Virus record (IMG/VR): IMGVR_UViG_3300017763_005946
Location: 1-26,195 of that record
From: a virus
Strand: one strand, 5' to 3'
Length of the DNA stretch: 26,195 bases
Numbering within the stretch: the stretch's first letter is position 1; each line of letters begins with the position of its first letter. The translations under genes and the position numbers were made by a program. Positions 24,284-26,195 of this stretch are shown here, piece by piece. The notes beneath the pieces were generated by a model. That model saw only the letters and a program-made list of their open reading frames with translations. It searched no databases and was not told the origin of the DNA.

Positions 24284-24821
24284 GTGTATTTTAGTAGGAA
24301 ATAGTTCAAATATTCTAAATAAAGAACTGGGATCCTATATTGATAGTTTTGAAAATGTAGTTAGGTTTAATAGGTTTAAAGTTAAAGATTTTGAAAAAGA
24401 CTTAGGTACAAAATGCACCTACTGGGTATTAAATTATAAATTAACTACTGATAGTAGGAATTATTTAGTAAAAAATTTACCCAAAATAAAATCAGAAACA
24501 ACAAACCTAGAAAAAGCTTTAATACTAACAACAGCAAAAGATAAGGGACAAATAAATAAAATTAAGAAACAAGTAGATATAGAAGTTATTTATAAAAGAT
24601 TTGAACCCCTTTTTGATTCAAAACCTACTACTGGTCTTCTGGCAATTAACTATTTTTTAGAACAATTTTCCCAATTAACATTAGTGGGATTTGATTTTGG
24701 GAAAAGCAATCATTATTGGGGTAACCATAATATATCCGATATCCCCGGTAAACATGAATGGGGCAAAGAAAAAAAATACATTAACGATTTAGTCAAACAA
24801 AATAAAATAGAAATGATATGA
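24276..24821 (+). CDS. GT29-like sialyltransferase family protein
   Basis: A 181-aa protein with the sialylmotif-like start CILVGNSSNILNKELGSYID (4-23), VVRFNRFKV and KDLGTKCTYWVLN. This is the same order as in GT29 enzymes (VGNS-x-x-L...G..ID....V.R.N.......DVG..T). A second block PTTGLLAINYFLE (117-129) matches the small sialylmotif, and LVGFDFGKSNHYWGN with KHEWGKEK near 160 provides the conserved H and E. GT29 enzymes transfer a CMP-activated sialic acid; bacterial relatives may use other CMP sugars. A CMP-sugar synthetase gene begins 0.9 kb downstream, which supports the call. It is shorter than animal enzymes because it lacks the stem and membrane anchor. Confidence 0.75.
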   Translation: MSKCILVGNSSNILNKELGSYIDSFENVVRFNRFKVKDFEKDLGTKCTYWVLNYKLTTDSRNYLVKNLPKIKSETTNLEKALILTTAKDKGQINKIKKQVDIEVIYKRFEPLFDSKPTTGLLAINYFLEQFSQLTLVGFDFGKSNHYWGNHNISDIPGKHEWGKEKKYINDLVKQNKIEMI

Positions 24822-24834
24822 ACAACGAACAAAA

Positions 24835-25764
24835 ATGGGTAACAATAGAAGAATAGCAGTTATAACACCTGTGTCCCATTTAGAAGGTATTATACCTTTA
24901 CTTATGACTAAAGGTACTCCTTTTTTATATGAAGAAGCATCTAAAGACACTGTAAGGGAATTACTATTATCCCATAATATTGATACTATAGTTTGTAACC
25001 CTAATCAACAAACCTATAAAATAGATAAGGAATTATTAAATAATACAAATGTTAGTACTATTAATTCTTGCTCTACAGGCCTAAACCATATTGATTTAGA
25101 TTATTGTAAAGAAAACAATATTAAAATCCAATGCCACAAAAATGATTACGAATTAATTAACCAATTACCTTCTACATCTGAATTAGCCTTTGGTTTAATG
25201 GTATCTTTACTTAGAAATATCCCTGAATGTAATAATCATGTATCCAGGTATAATTGGGATTATACTCAATTTATGGGAAGGCAAATTAAAGATTTAAAAA
25301 TAGGAATTATTGGATATGGACGTTTAGGAAAAATGATGGATGGTTATTGTAAAGCATTTGGTGCCCAAACTTTTATTTATGACCCTTATATTAACACCCC
25401 TCAAACTTCCCTTAAACAAATGTTTCAAATATGTGATGTGATATCTCTTCATGTCCATGTAACAGATGAAACAAAATATATGATTAATAAAGATTTACTT
25501 GGCTTAACCCAAAAAGATTTATACATTATTAATACCTCTAGGGGCGAAATAGTAAATGAATTAGATATAGTAGATGCTCTAAATACTAAAAAATTAACTG
25601 GGTATGGAACAGATGTTATTGAAAATGAATTTGATGACATAACTAAATCTCCTATTATTAAGGCTATGAATGAAGGAAAAAATATAATAGCAACACCCCA
25701 TATAGGGGGTATGACGATTGAAGGTCAAACTAAAGCATATAAATGGTCAATAGATAAATTATGA
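24835..25764 (+). CDS. D-2-hydroxyacid dehydrogenase family protein
   Basis: A 309-aa NAD(P)-dependent dehydrogenase. The coenzyme domain has IGIIGYGRLGKMM (about 154-166) and the partner aspartate in YDPY. Catalytic residues appear as R in INTSRGEIVNE (near 239), E in GTDVIENEF (near 263) and H in TPHIGGMT (near 288). The family oxidises or reduces 2-hydroxy acids such as 3-phosphoglycerate or erythronate 4-phosphate. The ATG at 24835 leaves 13 bases after the upstream stop. In a sugar-acid context it could supply a 2-keto acid precursor, but the substrate cannot be read from sequence. Confidence 0.85.
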   Translation: MGNNRRIAVITPVSHLEGIIPLLMTKGTPFLYEEASKDTVRELLLSHNIDTIVCNPNQQTYKIDKELLNNTNVSTINSCSTGLNHIDLDYCKENNIKIQCHKNDYELINQLPSTSELAFGLMVSLLRNIPECNNHVSRYNWDYTQFMGRQIKDLKIGIIGYGRLGKMMDGYCKAFGAQTFIYDPYINTPQTSLKQMFQICDVISLHVHVTDETKYMINKDLLGLTQKDLYIINTSRGEIVNELDIVDALNTKKLTGYGTDVIENEFDDITKSPIIKAMNEGKNIIATPHIGGMTIEGQTKAYKWSIDKL

Positions 25765-26195
25765 TAAAAGCATTTGTAATAATTCCTGCTAAAGGTGATT
25801 CTAAAAGATTAGTAGGTAAAAATAAAAGAATTATAGCAGGTAAAACATTACTTGAACACTCAATTGAATATGCTAAAAAATCCATATTAGCATCTTCTAT
25901 TATAGTATCTACTGAAGATAAAGAAACTAAATCTATAGCAGAATCCTATGGGGTTAAAGTAGTAGGTAGAGATAAAGATTTTATGGGCGAAAGAGAAGTA
26001 GCAGATGTATATGTAAAAATATTTCAGGAATATGGTGATGATAGTTTTACTCATGTAGTAGGTGTACAACCAGATCACCCTGATAGGACAATACCATTGG
26101 ATAAAATGTTAACATATACTGTAGAAAATAAATACGATGACTTATTTACAGTAGACCCTGATGGTACTAGAAACGGTTCAATTAGAATTACTAAA
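25761..26195 (+). CDS. CMP-sugar (NeuA/KdsB-type) cytidylyltransferase, 5' part
   Basis: The frame starts with an ATGA overlap and is open to the window edge, so 145 residues are visible. VIIPAKGDSKRLVGKNKRI (6-24) is the CTP-binding loop of CMP-N-acetylneuraminate and CMP-Kdo synthetases (usually IPARGGSKR-x-x-x-KN). LLEHSIEYAKKS, IIVSTEDKE and VVGVQPDHPDRT follow in the right order. The enzyme activates an acidic nonulosonic or similar sugar with CTP. The usual P-loop-like RGGSKR reads KGDSKR here. With the GT29-like gene it forms an activate-and-transfer pair. The C-terminal end is outside the window. Confidence 0.85.
   Translation, partial: MIKAFVIIPAKGDSKRLVGKNKRIIAGKTLLEHSIEYAKKSILASSIIVSTEDKETKSIAESYGVKVVGRDKDFMGEREVADVYVKIFQEYGDDSFTHVVGVQPDHPDRTIPLDKMLTYTVENKYDDLFTVDPDGTRNGSIRITK

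Noticed and set aside
24818-24856. 12-codon ORF (MNNEQKWVTIEE) between the GT29-like and dehydrogenase genes
   Set aside because: Too short and without any similarity. It could act as a leader that couples translation, but nothing supports this beyond the ATGA overlap.

Overview
This 26.2 kb window looks like part of a large, AT-rich tailed-phage genome with a T4-type replisome. All genes are on the + strand and almost every base is coding. The evidence for a phage is a T4 gp43-like family B DNA polymerase, a gp45-like sliding clamp and gp44- and gp62-like clamp-loader subunits, packed among many very small ORFs joined by TAATG or ATGA junctions. A Bacteroidota (flavobacterial) host is an inference. 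It rests on a DUF4494-like and a DUF1599-like protein, both common in Bacteroidota and their phages, on A-rich start contexts, and on the absence of clear Shine-Dalgarno sites. No tRNA, rRNA, CRISPR array, insertion sequence or intergenic gap above about 25 bases was seen.

Region 1 (1-3.8 kb) is nucleotide metabolism and 7-deazaguanine synthesis. It holds the C-terminus of a QueC-like protein, QueE, a 47-aa ORF, a hypoxanthine-type phosphoribosyltransferase, a GTP cyclohydrolase I (FolE), two small ORFs (one DUF4494-like), a MazG/PRA-PH-like pyrophosphohydrolase, a small membrane protein and a thioredoxin. QueC, QueE and FolE point to a pathway that makes a modified guanine for phage DNA. The QueC-like protein has lost all four zinc cysteines, so its end product may differ from preQ0.

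Region 2 (3.8-11 kb) is the replisome. The DNA polymerase is split into two ORFs between polymerase motifs B and C, with an unrelated 87-aa ORF between them. The clamp, a complete GroES/GroEL pair, the clamp-loader ATPase, a 40-aa ORF, a zinc-ribbon protein and a gp62-like clamp-loader subunit follow.

Region 3 (11-14.4 kb) is mixed. It has a short UDP-sugar dehydrogenase, a DUF1599 protein, a Cas4/RecB-type nuclease with a probable Fe-S cluster, a four-helix membrane/coiled-coil protein, and a small ribbon-helix-helix-like regulator preceded by a near-perfect inverted repeat.

Region 4 (14.4-26.2 kb) is a long carbohydrate island: two GT-B glycosyltransferases, a zinc-ribbon protein, a GT2 enzyme, a GT9-like protein, a TOD1/DUF616-like protein, a cupin isomerase-like protein, a nucleotidyltransferase-kinase fusion, a GatZ/KbaZ-like aldolase, a HAD phosphatase, a glycosyltransferase-like protein, a methyltransferase, a GT29-like sialyltransferase, a 2-hydroxyacid dehydrogenase and the start of a CMP-sugar synthetase. 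Together they suggest that the phage makes, activates, attaches and perhaps methylates its own sugar, possibly an acidic CMP-activated one. The acceptor (virion, phage DNA or host surface) cannot be told from sequence.
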